NCBI GenBank assembly: GCA_050633905.1
Contig: JBOEHJ010000051.1
Span: 4,084 to 68,083, forward strand
Reading direction: 5' to 3'
Length of the DNA: 64,000 nt
Source: JANQPX01 sp050633905
GTDB taxonomy: Bacteria; Pseudomonadota; Alphaproteobacteria; Geminicoccales; Geminicoccaceae
The number at the start of each line of letters is the position of its first letter. Position 1 is the first letter of the stretch. A model generated the notes under the pieces. That model made no database searches. It worked only from the letters and a program-made list of their open reading frames with translations, and had not been told where the DNA came from. Below, piece by piece: positions 8,553 to 17,759 of the stretch. Both the position numbers and the translations under genes were made by a program.

Positions 8553-9557
8553 ATGGCCCTCCTCGACATTAAGAACCTGACCGTCACGTTCTCGACCATG
8601 CATGGTCCGTTCAAGGCGGTGGACGGCATCAATCTCGAGGTTGATCAAGGCGATGTGCTCGCCATCGTCGGTGAGAGCGGATCCGGCAAGAGCGTGTCGA
8701 TGCTCGCCTTGATGGGTCTCCTTCCCTGGACCGCTAAGGTCACCGCCGATCATATGACGTTCGGCGGTCAAAACTTGTTAGGGTTATCCGCCTCGGACCG
8801 GCGTCGGCTGATTGGGAAGGAGATGGCGATGATCTTTCAGGAGCCGATGACCTCGCTTAATCCCTGCTTCACCATCGGCTTTCAGCTCACCGAAGGCATA
8901 AAAACCCATCTCGGCGGGGCCCGTGGGGACCACCGTAGACGCGCGATTGAGCTACTTGATCTCGTGGGTATCCCTTCCCCGGAGCAGCGCCTCGCTGCCT
9001 TTCCGCATCAACTCTCCGGCGGCATGAACCAGCGGGTGATGATCGCGATTGCGATCGCCTGCAACCCGAAGCTCCTGATCGCGGATGAACCAACGACCGC
9101 GCTCGATGTCACGATCCAGGCGCAGATCCTCGATCTGCTGCTGGACCTGCAAAAGGAGCGAGGCATGGCGTTGATCCTGATCACCCATGACATGGCTGTG
9201 GTGGCCGAGACGGCAGAGCGGGTGAACGTGCAATATGCTGGCCAGCAGGTGGAGATCCAGCCGGTGCGATCACTGTTCGCTGCGCCGCGCCATCCCTACA
9301 CCGCTGCCCTTTTGGACGCCCTTCCCGAGCGCGCGCAATCCAAGCTACTTCCCACTATTCCGGGCATCGTGCCCGGTGCCGGCGATCGCCCGAGCGGCTG
9401 CCTCTTTCATCCACGCTGCCGCTTCGCCAATCAACACTGCACCGATGCCGCGCCGGCGTTCGCTGACTTGTTTGGTGACAACGGAAGCAAGGTGCGCTGC
9501 CACTATCCGCTCAACAATGGCGGTCAATCGGATGCGAGCGGGGCCCTCAAGCCATGA
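8553..9557 (+). CDS. dppD: Dipeptide transporter ATP-binding protein DppD
   Basis: 334 residues. Walker A is GESGSGKS (about residue 40), the ABC signature is LSGGMNQRVMIAIAIA, Walker B is LLIADEPTTALD, and the switch His is in LILITHDMAVV. The C-terminal oligopeptide-type extension has SGCLFHPRCRFANQHC, where the clustered cysteines of this family may hold an Fe-S cluster. It powers DppBC together with DppF. A GGAGG lies 14 bases before the ATG, a longer spacing than usual, so translation may partly depend on coupling. It ends in an ATGA overlap with dppF. Confidence 0.93.
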   Translation: MALLDIKNLTVTFSTMHGPFKAVDGINLEVDQGDVLAIVGESGSGKSVSMLALMGLLPWTAKVTADHMTFGGQNLLGLSASDRRRLIGKEMAMIFQEPMTSLNPCFTIGFQLTEGIKTHLGGARGDHRRRAIELLDLVGIPSPEQRLAAFPHQLSGGMNQRVMIAIAIACNPKLLIADEPTTALDVTIQAQILDLLLDLQKERGMALILITHDMAVVAETAERVNVQYAGQQVEIQPVRSLFAAPRHPYTAALLDALPERAQSKLLPTIPGIVPGAGDRPSGCLFHPRCRFANQHCTDAAPAFADLFGDNGSKVRCHYPLNNGGQSDASGALKP

Positions 9558-10561
9558 CGGCAAAAGTCAATGAGCTGGCCGCGCCAGTGCTGGAAGCTAC
9601 GGGGCTCTCGCGTCACTATCGGGTGTCGCGCGGGCTGTTCAAAGAGGATGCCGTGCTTCAGGCTTTACGTCATGCGAGCTTCGCCATGGTGCCTGGCAAG
9701 ACCCTGGCCGTGGTGGGGGAAAGCGGCTGTGGCAAGAGCACGCTTGCCCGTCTCGTCACCATGATCGAGCCGGCGACGGCCGGGGCGCTGACGTTAGATG
9801 GGGTCGACCTTGCCGAGGCGACCGACGAGCAACGGCGTCAAATGCGCAGGGCTGTGCAGATCGTCTTTCAAGACCCCTTTGGCTCGCTCAATCCGAGGAA
9901 AAAAATCGGCGCGATCCTGGAGGAGCCGCTCAAGGTCAATACCGAGATGAGTGCCACCGAGCGGCAAGCTGCCGTTGCTGATATGATGAGCAAAGTCGGC
10001 CTTCGTCCCGAACATGTCAGCCGCTATCCTCATATGTTCTCCGGCGGTCAACGCCAGCGGATCGCCGTTGCCCGTGCCCTCATGCTGCGACCTAAGATCG
10101 TCGTGCTGGACGAGCCGGTCTCCGCCCTCGATGTTTCCATTCAGGCCCAGGTGCTCAACCTTCTGATCGAGCTCCAAGAGGAATTCGATCTCGCTTATCT
10201 CTTCATTTCCCATGATCTCTCGGTGGTCCGCCATGTCGCCGATGAGGTGATCGTGATGTATCTCGGCCGCCCAATCGAGCAAGGACCGCGCGACCTCTTA
10301 TTCGGTCAACCTCTGCATCCCTACACCCAAGCTCTCCAGGCAAGCAGCCCGAGCACGGACCCAAAAAAACGAAGCCGGCGCCTGTCGATTAAAGGCGAGC
10401 TGCCATCCCCGCTCGAACCGCCTGATGGATGCGCCTTCCACCCTCGCTGTCCGCTCGCCAATGACCGCTGCCGGACTGAGTTGCCAAAGCTCCAGCCACA
10501 CAACAACAGCCCCCATCACCACGCCTGCCACGCCGTCGAAGAAGGCCGAGTGGTGGTGTGA
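9554..10561 (+). CDS. dppF: Dipeptide transporter ATP-binding protein DppF
   Basis: 335 residues, overlapping dppD by four bases. It has Walker A GESGCGKST, signature FSGGQRQRIAVARAL, Walker B IVVLDEPVSALD and switch LFISHDLSVVRHV. The C-terminal motif DGCAFHPRCPLANDRC mirrors that of DppD. It completes the heterodimeric ATPase pair of the dpp importer and is the last gene of the operon; transcription then meets the opposing ggt remnant. Confidence 0.93.
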   Translation: MTAKVNELAAPVLEATGLSRHYRVSRGLFKEDAVLQALRHASFAMVPGKTLAVVGESGCGKSTLARLVTMIEPATAGALTLDGVDLAEATDEQRRQMRRAVQIVFQDPFGSLNPRKKIGAILEEPLKVNTEMSATERQAAVADMMSKVGLRPEHVSRYPHMFSGGQRQRIAVARALMLRPKIVVLDEPVSALDVSIQAQVLNLLIELQEEFDLAYLFISHDLSVVRHVADEVIVMYLGRPIEQGPRDLLFGQPLHPYTQALQASSPSTDPKKRSRRLSIKGELPSPLEPPDGCAFHPRCPLANDRCRTELPKLQPHNNSPHHHACHAVEEGRVVV

Positions 10562-10948
10562 TCGTGGTGTGAACTTGTCGGCCGAAAGCACCAGGATCGA
10601 TGGTATGCGGCCCAAATTGGAAGGCCGGTAGCGGCGATCTTCTGTTGTAGAAAGTCCGCAAGAGGTTTTCTTGGCCGTGGTGGTAATGTCGACGAGACAA
10701 GCTGTCAGGTAAGAAAATGTTAACCCGTCGCCACTAATCTCAGCAATCTGGTCCACGAGATCCTGGGAGTCCGCCCACCCGGCATTATTGTTGGGGCGAG
10801 GCTAAGACTCCCAGCATTGCTTGGATCAGGGAACCTACTCTACGAGCAACCGGTTAACATTTGCTTTAAGGGCAGCCCGGCCTAACGATATTGTTGCTAC
10901 GGTCTGGAGCTTATCCGAGGATTCTCCTGTTGGGCTCCGATAAAACAC
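10562..10948. other. 387-base convergent intergenic region with a structured repeat
   Basis: No gene seen. The region separates the end of dppF from the end of the ggt remnant. Its middle holds an inverted repeat (CTGGGAGTC at 10763-10771, GACTCCCAG at 10806-10814) that belongs to a dispersed repeat annotated separately. This may act as a two-way transcription stop, though no T-run is present. Confidence 0.6.
10757..10820 (+). repeat. 64-base dispersed intergenic repeat, copy 1
   Basis: Aligned by eye without gaps to the reverse complement of 29968-30031, about 45 of 64 positions agree. The best-kept blocks are GATCCTGGGA, CCACCCG and GGGGCGA. This copy folds into a 9-base-pair stem with inner GC pairs (CGCCC with GGGCG). 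Both copies are intergenic. Confidence 0.65.
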
Positions 10949-12541
10949 CTACGCTCGGGGCGCTTGAGTGACCATGTCTTGTCTGAGCTTGAAAGGTGCT
11001 GCTGCTGACGCGCCGCCGATCGGTTGGGATGGATCATTCAGGCCATGGCAGAGGCCTGTTGCTGGATCGCGGCTGACCCCTGTGGGACAAGAATAGAGTT
11101 TGGGAAACACCAGACGCAGGGCGATCTCCAGCTCGAAATCCTGGGCGAGTGCTTCGATAACTTCTGCCCCGAACCGAGGCTCGACCCGGATTGAGTGGCG
11201 ATCCGAGGCATCAAGGCGCGGATGGTTCATCGCTTCGTCCAGCGTCAGACCGAAATCCAGCATCAAGGCGGCGATCTGGGTGGTGCAGGGCATGATGTGA
11301 TTGGCGCCTGAAGCGCCGATGGCGAAGATCGCCTCGCCGTCTTGTGTCGCGATGGTCGGGCACATATTGCTTGCATTGATCCGCTTTCGCCCCTCCATGG
11401 TGGTGGGAAAGCCGGGGCGTGGGTCGAAATAGCTGACGGCATTGTTCATCAGAATGCCGGTGCTCGGCAGAACCACACAGCTGCCGAAGCGGTTGAGAAG
11501 CGTATAGGTCAGTGCCACCATATTGCCCTCGGCATCCACTGTGGAGAGATGGCTGGTACTGGAACCAATTTCTGTGATGCGTCCGATTTTTTCTTTATGC
11601 CTGCGCCAGGCCTTGTTGAGACCGTCGGCGTAGATCTTCCAGCTTGCAGCTCCGATGCCGGCTGCCGGCTCCAGGTGATCGGTGATATGGTTGAGCGTAT
11701 CGATCATACGTGGGCCGCCGCTGGTTGGGCCTGCGGTATGAAGGACAGCGTCTCGATGTTTGTCCTGCCGCGACTCATGTTCGAGGACCTCGTAGGCGCT
11801 GAGATCATCGAGATCGATCAGACTGCCACCGGCTTTCAAATCAGCAACAAGACGCTCACCCAAGATGCTCTTGTAGAAGGAATTGGGGCCATTGTCGGCC
11901 AGGGTTTTTAGCGTTTCTGCAAAAGGGCTCAGAGGGAGAAATTACTCTGGCGCCGGCGGTGTCCCATGCGGGAGATAGGTGGCGGCAGCTGTCGGGTCGC
12001 GGCTGAGATCTCCCATGGCGAGTGCCACTTGAAGCGTCGTGAACCACTTCACGGGAAGTCCTCGCTCGGCGAGCTGGATTGCAGGATCCATGACCGTATC
12101 GAGGCCAAGACGGCCAAAACGCTCCAAGGCCAATGACAAGCCTTAAACAGCACCCGGCACGGTGATCGAGTGATAACCGATCTCGTTCTGCCGCTCGACC
12201 ACGCCCGGAAAGCCCATGATGCTCTCTGGCATATCTGGGTCGAGCGGGTAATTGGCAGGCTCGATGGCGGCGGGCAGCATCCCTTGAAAGTCGAGAACGT
12301 AAGATCGCTTCTCAGCACTGAGCCAGACCACCATGTAACCGCTGCCGCCAAGCCCGCACATCCAGGGCTCTACCGCGGCCAACGCCATCGCCGCCGCAAC
12401 CGCTGCATCGACCGCATTGCCGCCTGCCGCCAGCATGCCGGCACCGGCACGCGCCGCCAGATGATGCTGGGCGGCCACCATGCCTGCCTCCGAGGCAACG
12501 GCCCGTTTCGCGACCTCCCAATGTTCGATCGACCTGTTCAT
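10949..12541 (-). pseudogene. ggt: Gamma-glutamyltransferase broken by two in-frame stops
   Basis: One frame of 530 codons spans the whole enzyme but contains TAA at 12143-12145 and TAA at 11942-11944. The three pieces share the frame, so no indel is needed. Piece 1 has GGNAVDAAVAAAMALAAVEP and MCGLGGSGYMVVW and ends TVPGAV before the first stop, where intact homologues continue AGL. Piece 3 holds the autoprocessing site with the nucleophile Thr (STSHLSTVDAEGN) and ALTYTLLNRFGS. Intact GGT is periplasmic and cleaves the gamma-glutamyl bond of glutathione. Here only an inactive fragment could be made unless stops are read through. The 5' side has GAGGTGG ten bases before the ATG, provided by a REP-like repeat. 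A dipeptide importer next door fits a former peptide-salvage role. Confidence 0.88.
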
Positions 12542-12542
12542 C

Positions 12543-12563
12543 GTGGCTTGGCCACCTCATTCA
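12543..12563 (+). repeat. REP-like element, copy B
   Basis: GTGGCTTGGCCAC (12543-12555) forms the hairpin core, followed by CTCATTCAG. The element begins two bases from the ggt start codon. Read on the ggt strand it provides GAGGTGG as the ribosome-binding site. Confidence 0.7.
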
Positions 12564-12673
12564 GTTGTTGTCGTTAGTGTCGGTCCCACGGTATGCGGCT
12601 AAATCTGGCTAGGTTCAAGCGAGTTGCCTATGTCGAAGACGTGCTGTGAGTGATATTCTTGAGGTGAAACCCT

Positions 12674-12800
12674 TGCCACTTCATCTCGGCAAATGGCTGT
12701 ATACCATGGAGGTCAAGGCTATTTCTTCGAAGGCCTAAACAAGTCAATGAAGTGGCCACGCCACATCGAAGGCGCCCACAAGTCAATGAGGTGGCCATGC
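12674..12800 (-). repeat. Tandem REP-like elements, copies F and G
   Basis: Copy F includes TTCTTCGAAGGC (12723-12734), AAGTCAATGAAGTGGCCACG (12741-12760) and CCAC. Copy G repeats AAGTCAATGAGGTGGCCATG (12780-12799) and CCAC. A degenerate half-element with CCACTTCAT (12676-12684) can pair with ATGAAGTGG (12748-12756). Copy G runs into the start of the ThDP-enzyme gene, its hairpin loop carrying the ATG at 12797. Confidence 0.75.
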
Positions 12801-14497
12801 CACAATCAACTGGAAATATGATGAGCGGTGCTGAAGCCATGGTGCGGATGTTGGAAGCCCATGGTGTGCGGCACATCTTTGGTCTTTGTGGTGATACCAC
12901 CTTGCCATTCTACGATGCGCTCTACCGGCTCGACCACGACATCGAGCATATTTTAACGCGGGACGAGCGTTCGGCGGCCTATATGGCGGATGGCTATGCT
13001 CGGGTCAGTGGTAAGGTTGGTATTTGCGAAGGACCGTCCGGCGGCGGTGCCACCTACATCCTGCCGGGGCTGGTCGAGGCCAATGAGAGCTCGGTACCGA
13101 TCCTGGCGATCACCTCCGATGTCAGCACGCGCTCGCGCGGGCATTACCCGTTGACTGAACTCGACCAGGAAGGGTTGATGCGCCCGTTGACCAAGTTCAG
13201 TGCTGTGATCAATCATGCTGACATGGTGCCGGACGTCGTTCGAACGGCGTTTCGCAAGATGACCACCGGACGCCCTGGCACGGCACATCTCGGTTTTCCG
13301 ATTGATGTGCAGCGCGGTGCTGCCAATCCTGACGATCTTTGGGCAGATCCCGCCCATGACCGCTATCCAGCTTATCCTTCAGGGCCCGATCCGGTTCAGA
13401 TTGATGCCGCAATCGAGGCGATCTCATCGGCCAGCTTTCCCCTGGTGATCGTCGGCGGAGGTGTCATTCTTGCTGGGGGAGAAGAGGTCTTCCGGAGCTT
13501 TGTCGAGACCATCGATATCGCGGTTGCCACGACCATTTCGGGGCAGGGCACACTTAGCGAAACTCATCCCAATTGCGTCGGCGTGGTCGGCTCCAACGGC
13601 GGCGTTGCGGCGACCCGTGATTTGGTCAGCGAAGCCGATTTGGTCGTCTTCATCGGTTGTAGGGCGGGGTCGGTCACAACAGAGCGCTGGCAGGTGCCGG
13701 CGAAGGGTACGCGGATCGTCCATATCGACAGCGATCCGGAGGTGATCGGCGCCTCCTATCGGACCGAGGTGGCGGTGGTCTCGGATGCGCGCCTGGCGCT
13801 GGCCTCGCTCAACAGGCAGTTGGCCGAGCAGCCGTTGCCTTCTGGCTATAGTGGCGCTGCCGCGGTGGCGAAGGCCAAGGCGAAAAAATGGGCGGTGTTC
13901 CAGCCGCTCGCGTCAAGTGACGAAAAACCGATCAAGCCGGAGAGGACGATCGCAACGCTTCGATCCCTGCTCGACGACGATGCGATCCTCGTTGGCGATC
14001 CGGGCACCCCATGCCCCTATCTCTCGGCTTTCTATGAGATCCGTACCACCGGACGAACCTTGTTCTCCAATCGGGCGCATGGTGCGCTTGGCTACGCCTT
14101 ATCCGCATCCGTTGGTGCGCATATGGCAGCACCTGACAAAAAAATCGTGGCCTTGATGGGGGATGGCAGTTTCGGCTTTACCTGCGGTGAGCTGGAGACT
14201 GTCGTTCGCAAGAACCTGCCGATCACCTTCATTGTTTTTTCGAATGCCGTATATGGTTGGATCAAGGCAGGCCAGCGTGCTGGTTTTGGCGAGCGCTACT
14301 TCTCGGTCGATTTCGATCGCACCGACCATGCCGCTGTGGCCAGCGCCTTCGGCGTCAAATCCTGGAAGGTAGAGGACCCCGGTAAGCTTCGTGGCGCGCT
14401 CAAGCAAGCCATCGATCATGATGGCCCCTCGTTGGTCGACATCATCAGCCAACCGCTGAACGAGGCGAATGCGCCCGTCAGCGAATGGATCGCCTAG
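12797..14497 (+). CDS. ThDP-dependent enzyme of the acetolactate synthase family
   Basis: 566 residues from the ATG at 12797; ATGs at 12818 and 12821 would begin MSGAEAMVRMLEAHGV, a more typical N-terminus, so the start is uncertain. The N-terminal pyrimidine-binding domain has the catalytic Glu in RDERSAAYMADGYARVSG. The central domain has VIVGGGVILAGG. The C-terminal diphosphate-binding motif runs from GDGSFGFTCGELET to the Asn in FSNAVYGW, the metal site. Such enzymes decarboxylate 2-oxo acids and may condense the product with another carbonyl; the substrate here is unknown. It is divergent from ggt, and REP-like repeats fill the space between. The only ribosome-binding candidate before 12797 is AGGTGG, just two bases away. 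The stop codon is flush with REP-like copy C. Confidence 0.85.
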   Translation: MPQSTGNMMSGAEAMVRMLEAHGVRHIFGLCGDTTLPFYDALYRLDHDIEHILTRDERSAAYMADGYARVSGKVGICEGPSGGGATYILPGLVEANESSVPILAITSDVSTRSRGHYPLTELDQEGLMRPLTKFSAVINHADMVPDVVRTAFRKMTTGRPGTAHLGFPIDVQRGAANPDDLWADPAHDRYPAYPSGPDPVQIDAAIEAISSASFPLVIVGGGVILAGGEEVFRSFVETIDIAVATTISGQGTLSETHPNCVGVVGSNGGVAATRDLVSEADLVVFIGCRAGSVTTERWQVPAKGTRIVHIDSDPEVIGASYRTEVAVVSDARLALASLNRQLAEQPLPSGYSGAAAVAKAKAKKWAVFQPLASSDEKPIKPERTIATLRSLLDDDAILVGDPGTPCPYLSAFYEIRTTGRTLFSNRAHGALGYALSASVGAHMAAPDKKIVALMGDGSFGFTCGELETVVRKNLPITFIVFSNAVYGWIKAGQRAGFGERYFSVDFDRTDHAAVASAFGVKSWKVEDPGKLRGALKQAIDHDGPSLVDIISQPLNEANAPVSEWIA

Positions 14498-14550
14498 GTG
14501 ATGGTTTTACCACCTCATTTGGTTGCCGCCGCTTTCGAAGAACGTGCCAA
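14495..14550 (+). repeat. REP-like element, copy C
   Basis: The TAG stop of the upstream gene opens the element: TAGGTGATGGTTTTACCACC (14495-14514), then TCATTTGG and, further on, CTTTCGAAGAACGTGCC (14532-14548). The tail matches copies A and D. Confidence 0.72.
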
Positions 14551-14688
14551 GAGATCCGAGGATATGCAGTCGCTCATCGTGATGTATTGGGAAGTGTTCT
14601 TGCCGAGCAGACCCACAGTACCATGTTGTTTCAGTTCGTCGTTATCATTTGAACCCGTGCTCTAGCTTCTGGGTAGCGTTGATCCAGC

Positions 14689-16038
14689 TTAGGCTGCGGC
14701 CTCGTTGGACGTCGCCGGCAGGGGCGTATTGGCGGGAAGGTGCACGACGAACGTCGACCCTTCGCCAACGGTGCTGGCAACGTCGACGCTGCCGCCATGC
14801 ATCTGGACTAGCGCGCGCACGACGTGAAGGCCGACACCGGTGCCGATGATGCCGGCGGACGTGCTGGCTCTGAAAAATCGGTCGAACAGTCTTCTGAGCT
14901 CCGGTGCTGGGATTCCGGGGCCTTCGTCGCGAATGGTGATCGCAATGTCGCCTTGATCGTTGGTCTCCCCGCTTACCCAGACATGCACGCCTTCCTCTGA
15001 ATACTTGATGGCGTTGGTGACGAGATTGGAGATGATCTGGCGCATCAGATCGACGTCGACACAGTGTTCTGGGGGCAGCCGCTCCAAGTCGATATGGATC
15101 TGACGGTCTGAATAGACTTGTTGGTATTTGCTGCAAGTGTCCGAGATCAGTGAGATGAGATCGCTTGGCTGGGGGTCGTAGTTGATCTTGCCGCTCTCGA
15201 GGCGCGCAGCGCTGAGGACACCCTCCACCAGATTGGTCAATCTTGTCACCCCGCCCCTGATCTTGCCGAGGCTGCCAAGCAACTGCTCGGTCGTGGTTTT
15301 GTCATAGCGCCGCTCAAGCCTTTGGGCATTGCCATCGATGATCGACAGCGGGGTGCGGAACTCGTGGGAGACCATCGAGACGAATTGGCGTTGCAGGCTG
15401 TTTAACTCCCGCTCTTTTTCCAAGGCGATCTGGAGCTGGACCTTTTGTTCTTCGAGCTCTTCGGTCCTGGCTACAACCGTTGCCTCCAGCTTTTGCTGTG
15501 CTGTGAAGAATCGATCGACCAAGGCGATTTTGGCGGCCACCACGCTTGCGACATGCAGCAGGATGGTTTCATGCTCTGGCGTATAGAGGCCTGGTTGCGT
15601 ATGGGCCACATTGAGCGTGCCGATGGTCGTTTCCTGATTGATCAACGGGGCGCAAAGCGCACTCAAGAGGTTTTGGCCGGCCAGCAATTGGCCATCGATC
15701 GTCGAAATGGCCGATGTATCGTCTGCGCGAAGCACACGTTTTTCGTTGAAGACTTGACCCGCCGTTGTATTGGCGATCGGCAGCTGCTTGCCGACAGGGA
15801 TGGCTTTGCTGCCCTCCAGCTCCATTACCTTAAAATAGTCGGCATCCACGGCCAACGTAATGCTTGTTCGATCCGCTGGTACCAACCTTGGGAGCCATGT
15901 AGCCAGAATAGAGAGCATGTCATCTCTGGTCGAGGCGCTGGCCATCTCCACGGTAAGGGACGTGATCGTCATGAACAGGCGCTTGCCATCATCGACCGCC
16001 ACCGGCGATGAGGCTGGCAAGATGTCTTCTTGAGGCAT
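14689..16038 (-). CDS. GAF-domain sensor histidine kinase
   Basis: 449 residues from the ATG at 16038, with GGGAG 11 bases upstream; a TTG at 16056 is possible but weaker. A GAF-like sensor domain fills roughly residues 25-175, followed by a coiled-coil linker (EELEEQKVQLQIALEKEREL). The kinase core has H-box SHEFRTPLS, N-box NLVTNAIKYS, G1 DEGPGIPAPELRR, F-box FDRFFR and G2 GTGVGLHVV. All key residues are present, so it should autophosphorylate. No membrane segment is seen, so it is a soluble cytoplasmic sensor. No response regulator lies next to it, making it an orphan kinase. Confidence 0.9.
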   Translation of the reverse strand: MPQEDILPASSPVAVDDGKRLFMTITSLTVEMASASTRDDMLSILATWLPRLVPADRTSITLAVDADYFKVMELEGSKAIPVGKQLPIANTTAGQVFNEKRVLRADDTSAISTIDGQLLAGQNLLSALCAPLINQETTIGTLNVAHTQPGLYTPEHETILLHVASVVAAKIALVDRFFTAQQKLEATVVARTEELEEQKVQLQIALEKERELNSLQRQFVSMVSHEFRTPLSIIDGNAQRLERRYDKTTTEQLLGSLGKIRGGVTRLTNLVEGVLSAARLESGKINYDPQPSDLISLISDTCSKYQQVYSDRQIHIDLERLPPEHCVDVDLMRQIISNLVTNAIKYSEEGVHVWVSGETNDQGDIAITIRDEGPGIPAPELRRLFDRFFRASTSAGIIGTGVGLHVVRALVQMHGGSVDVASTVGEGSTFVVHLPANTPLPATSNEAAA

Positions 16039-16233
16039 GCTCGCTATGTCTCCCAATCGTGCCAGGCCAAGCTTTATCCCGGACCCCCAACATGCCCCGT
16101 GGGAGAGATAACTCAGGTGAGCAGCCTGCTCCGACCATCCAATTGATCATCCAGGCTTCGAGCTTAATTCAGTTCGACGAAGAAAAGGTTAACGAACATT
16201 GCGCGGGCGACGGCGATTCGAGTGAATGCTGCC

Positions 16234-16941
16234 TCAGCCCTCGTATTGATCATGGCGGCGTAGCCAGGCCATCGTGAAGGGCAGGTCGTCCTCGTCCCGG
16301 CCTTTTGGCAGAAGATCGAGATATTGATAAGTAACATTCAATGAATCGAGACCGCGAGCATAGCAGGAATAGGTATGGAAGGTGCGACCTTCTGCGTCTT
16401 TGTAGAAGACGCTGATGCCAGGTGCTTCGTCGCTGGAGAACGAGCTTTCTCGATAGTTATAAAAAACAGGACCGGCATCGCGTTCTCCTTTGTTGAAGGT
16501 GACGTGATAGTCGTGATTGAAGTCGGTGCCGAATGAAGAGACCCATTTGAACTGCCAGCCCATGCGCTTTTTGTAGGCCTCGATCTCATCGACCGGGGCA
16601 TTGGAAACGGCGACGAAGGCTGCATCCCGGTGCTGCATATGGATCGTGGTGCCATCGAAGCCATCCGCCCAAAACGAACAAGACGGACATCCCTCACCCC
16701 AGCCCTTGCCAAACATGAAATGCTGGACGATGAGTTGGCTGCAGCCCCCGAAGAGCTCGGAAAATGTCTCTTGGCCGTCCGGCCCCTCGAAGACATAGGC
16801 TTTTTCGACCAGAACCATCGGCAAATCGCGCCGTTTTTGGCTGAGTTCATCACGTTTTTTGGTGAATGCTTTTTCCCGTTCCAAAAGGTCGAGGCGGGCC
16901 TTTAGCCATTCTTCTTTGGAGACAATTCGTTCGGCAACCAT
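16234..16941 (-). CDS. DUF899 thioredoxin-like protein
   Basis: 235 residues with the DUF899 pattern: N-terminal EEWLKARLDLLEREKAFT, then YVFEGPDGQETFSELFGG and GCPSCSFWADGFDG with a CPSC pair in a thioredoxin-like position, and NHDYHVTF further on. GGAGAG six bases before the ATG at 16941 supports the start. The family has a thioredoxin fold but no firmly assigned reaction. A monocistronic unit; the intergenic region on its 5' side is AT-rich. Confidence 0.85.
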   Translation of the reverse strand: MVAERIVSKEEWLKARLDLLEREKAFTKKRDELSQKRRDLPMVLVEKAYVFEGPDGQETFSELFGGCSQLIVQHFMFGKGWGEGCPSCSFWADGFDGTTIHMQHRDAAFVAVSNAPVDEIEAYKKRMGWQFKWVSSFGTDFNHDYHVTFNKGERDAGPVFYNYRESSFSSDEAPGISVFYKDAEGRTFHTYSCYARGLDSLNVTYQYLDLLPKGRDEDDLPFTMAWLRRHDQYEG

Positions 16942-17195
16942 CGTGTACTCTCCATGGCTAATTGGAATGTCTAATTTTTTGTATTTAACCTCATGGTTAA
17001 ATAATTCGCAAGGAAAAAAGGTCCAATGCGCTGAAAATGGCTGTTCTGTTGGCGTTCGGGTTTTGCGGAACGGTTGGCCGATTGGTGTATTTTTATCTTA
17101 GCTTAATCGAGTGGGGCGGCTTATTGGCGACCGACGGCATCGATCGGCGACGCTTGCCGCGATCGTCGCGCGCTGTCAGCGATCTCAAAGCGTTC

Positions 17196-17516
17196 CTAAA
17201 GCTTCGGATCTGGCGCTTCGGTATTGTCGCCGCCTTCTTGCAATAGCAGCATATGCATGGTCGATGCAGCATGGCGAAAAGCCATGGCCTCCTGGTAATC
17301 CGGATCGTCGAACCATGCTCGGACATGAGCTTTGCTGGGAAATTCGAGGATGACCATACGGCCATCGTAACTGGTATTTTCCAGGCACGTGACAGCTTCG
17401 CCGCGCGTCAAAAATTTTCCGCCGTGCTTTTTGACGACAGCTGGCGTTCTATCGGTGTATTTCCTGTAGGTTTCAGCATCATGGACTGACATCATCGAAA
17501 CGACATAGGCCGGCAT
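17196..17516 (-). CDS. DUF1330 family small protein
   Basis: 106 residues from the ATG at 17516 (MPAYVVSMMSVHDAETYRKY), a better start than the upstream TTG since GGGAG lies 11 bases before it. The ferredoxin-like dimeric alpha/beta-barrel pattern of DUF1330 is clear: KHGGKFLTRGE, RMVILEFPSKAHVRAWFDDP and YQEAMAFRHAASTMHMLLL. Function of the family is unknown; the fold is shared with small monooxygenases. Confidence 0.85.
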   Translation of the reverse strand: MPAYVVSMMSVHDAETYRKYTDRTPAVVKKHGGKFLTRGEAVTCLENTSYDGRMVILEFPSKAHVRAWFDDPDYQEAMAFRHAASTMHMLLLQEGGDNTEAPDPKL

Positions 17517-17759
17517 CTTGATTTCCGCTCCCAAACAATCTGGCTAGAAACTAATAGTGTTGTGCTTCTGATCCAGTTTGCCAAGTGGCCGATAGCCCCA
17601 ACGCAGGTTGCTGAATAGATCAATATCGATTGTCCTACCCAGCCGCTAAGCCCATGGGAATGGCCGCGTCAGGTCCATCTTGTCGAATGAGGGGCTTGTT
17701 GCGGTGTACGGGCTATGAGGTGCATAGTCGCCGGAAAGCCTCCTTCGCCTTCGTGCCAT

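Noticed and set aside
10949..12541. Stop-codon reassignment or programmed readthrough in ggt
   Set aside because: TAA ends other intact genes here normally, and no recoding signal is seen at either stop. A pseudogene is simpler.
12723..12800. CRISPR-like tandem repeat
   Set aside because: Only two close copies with a short, partly similar spacer; the unit also occurs singly at many intergenic places, so it is a dispersed element.
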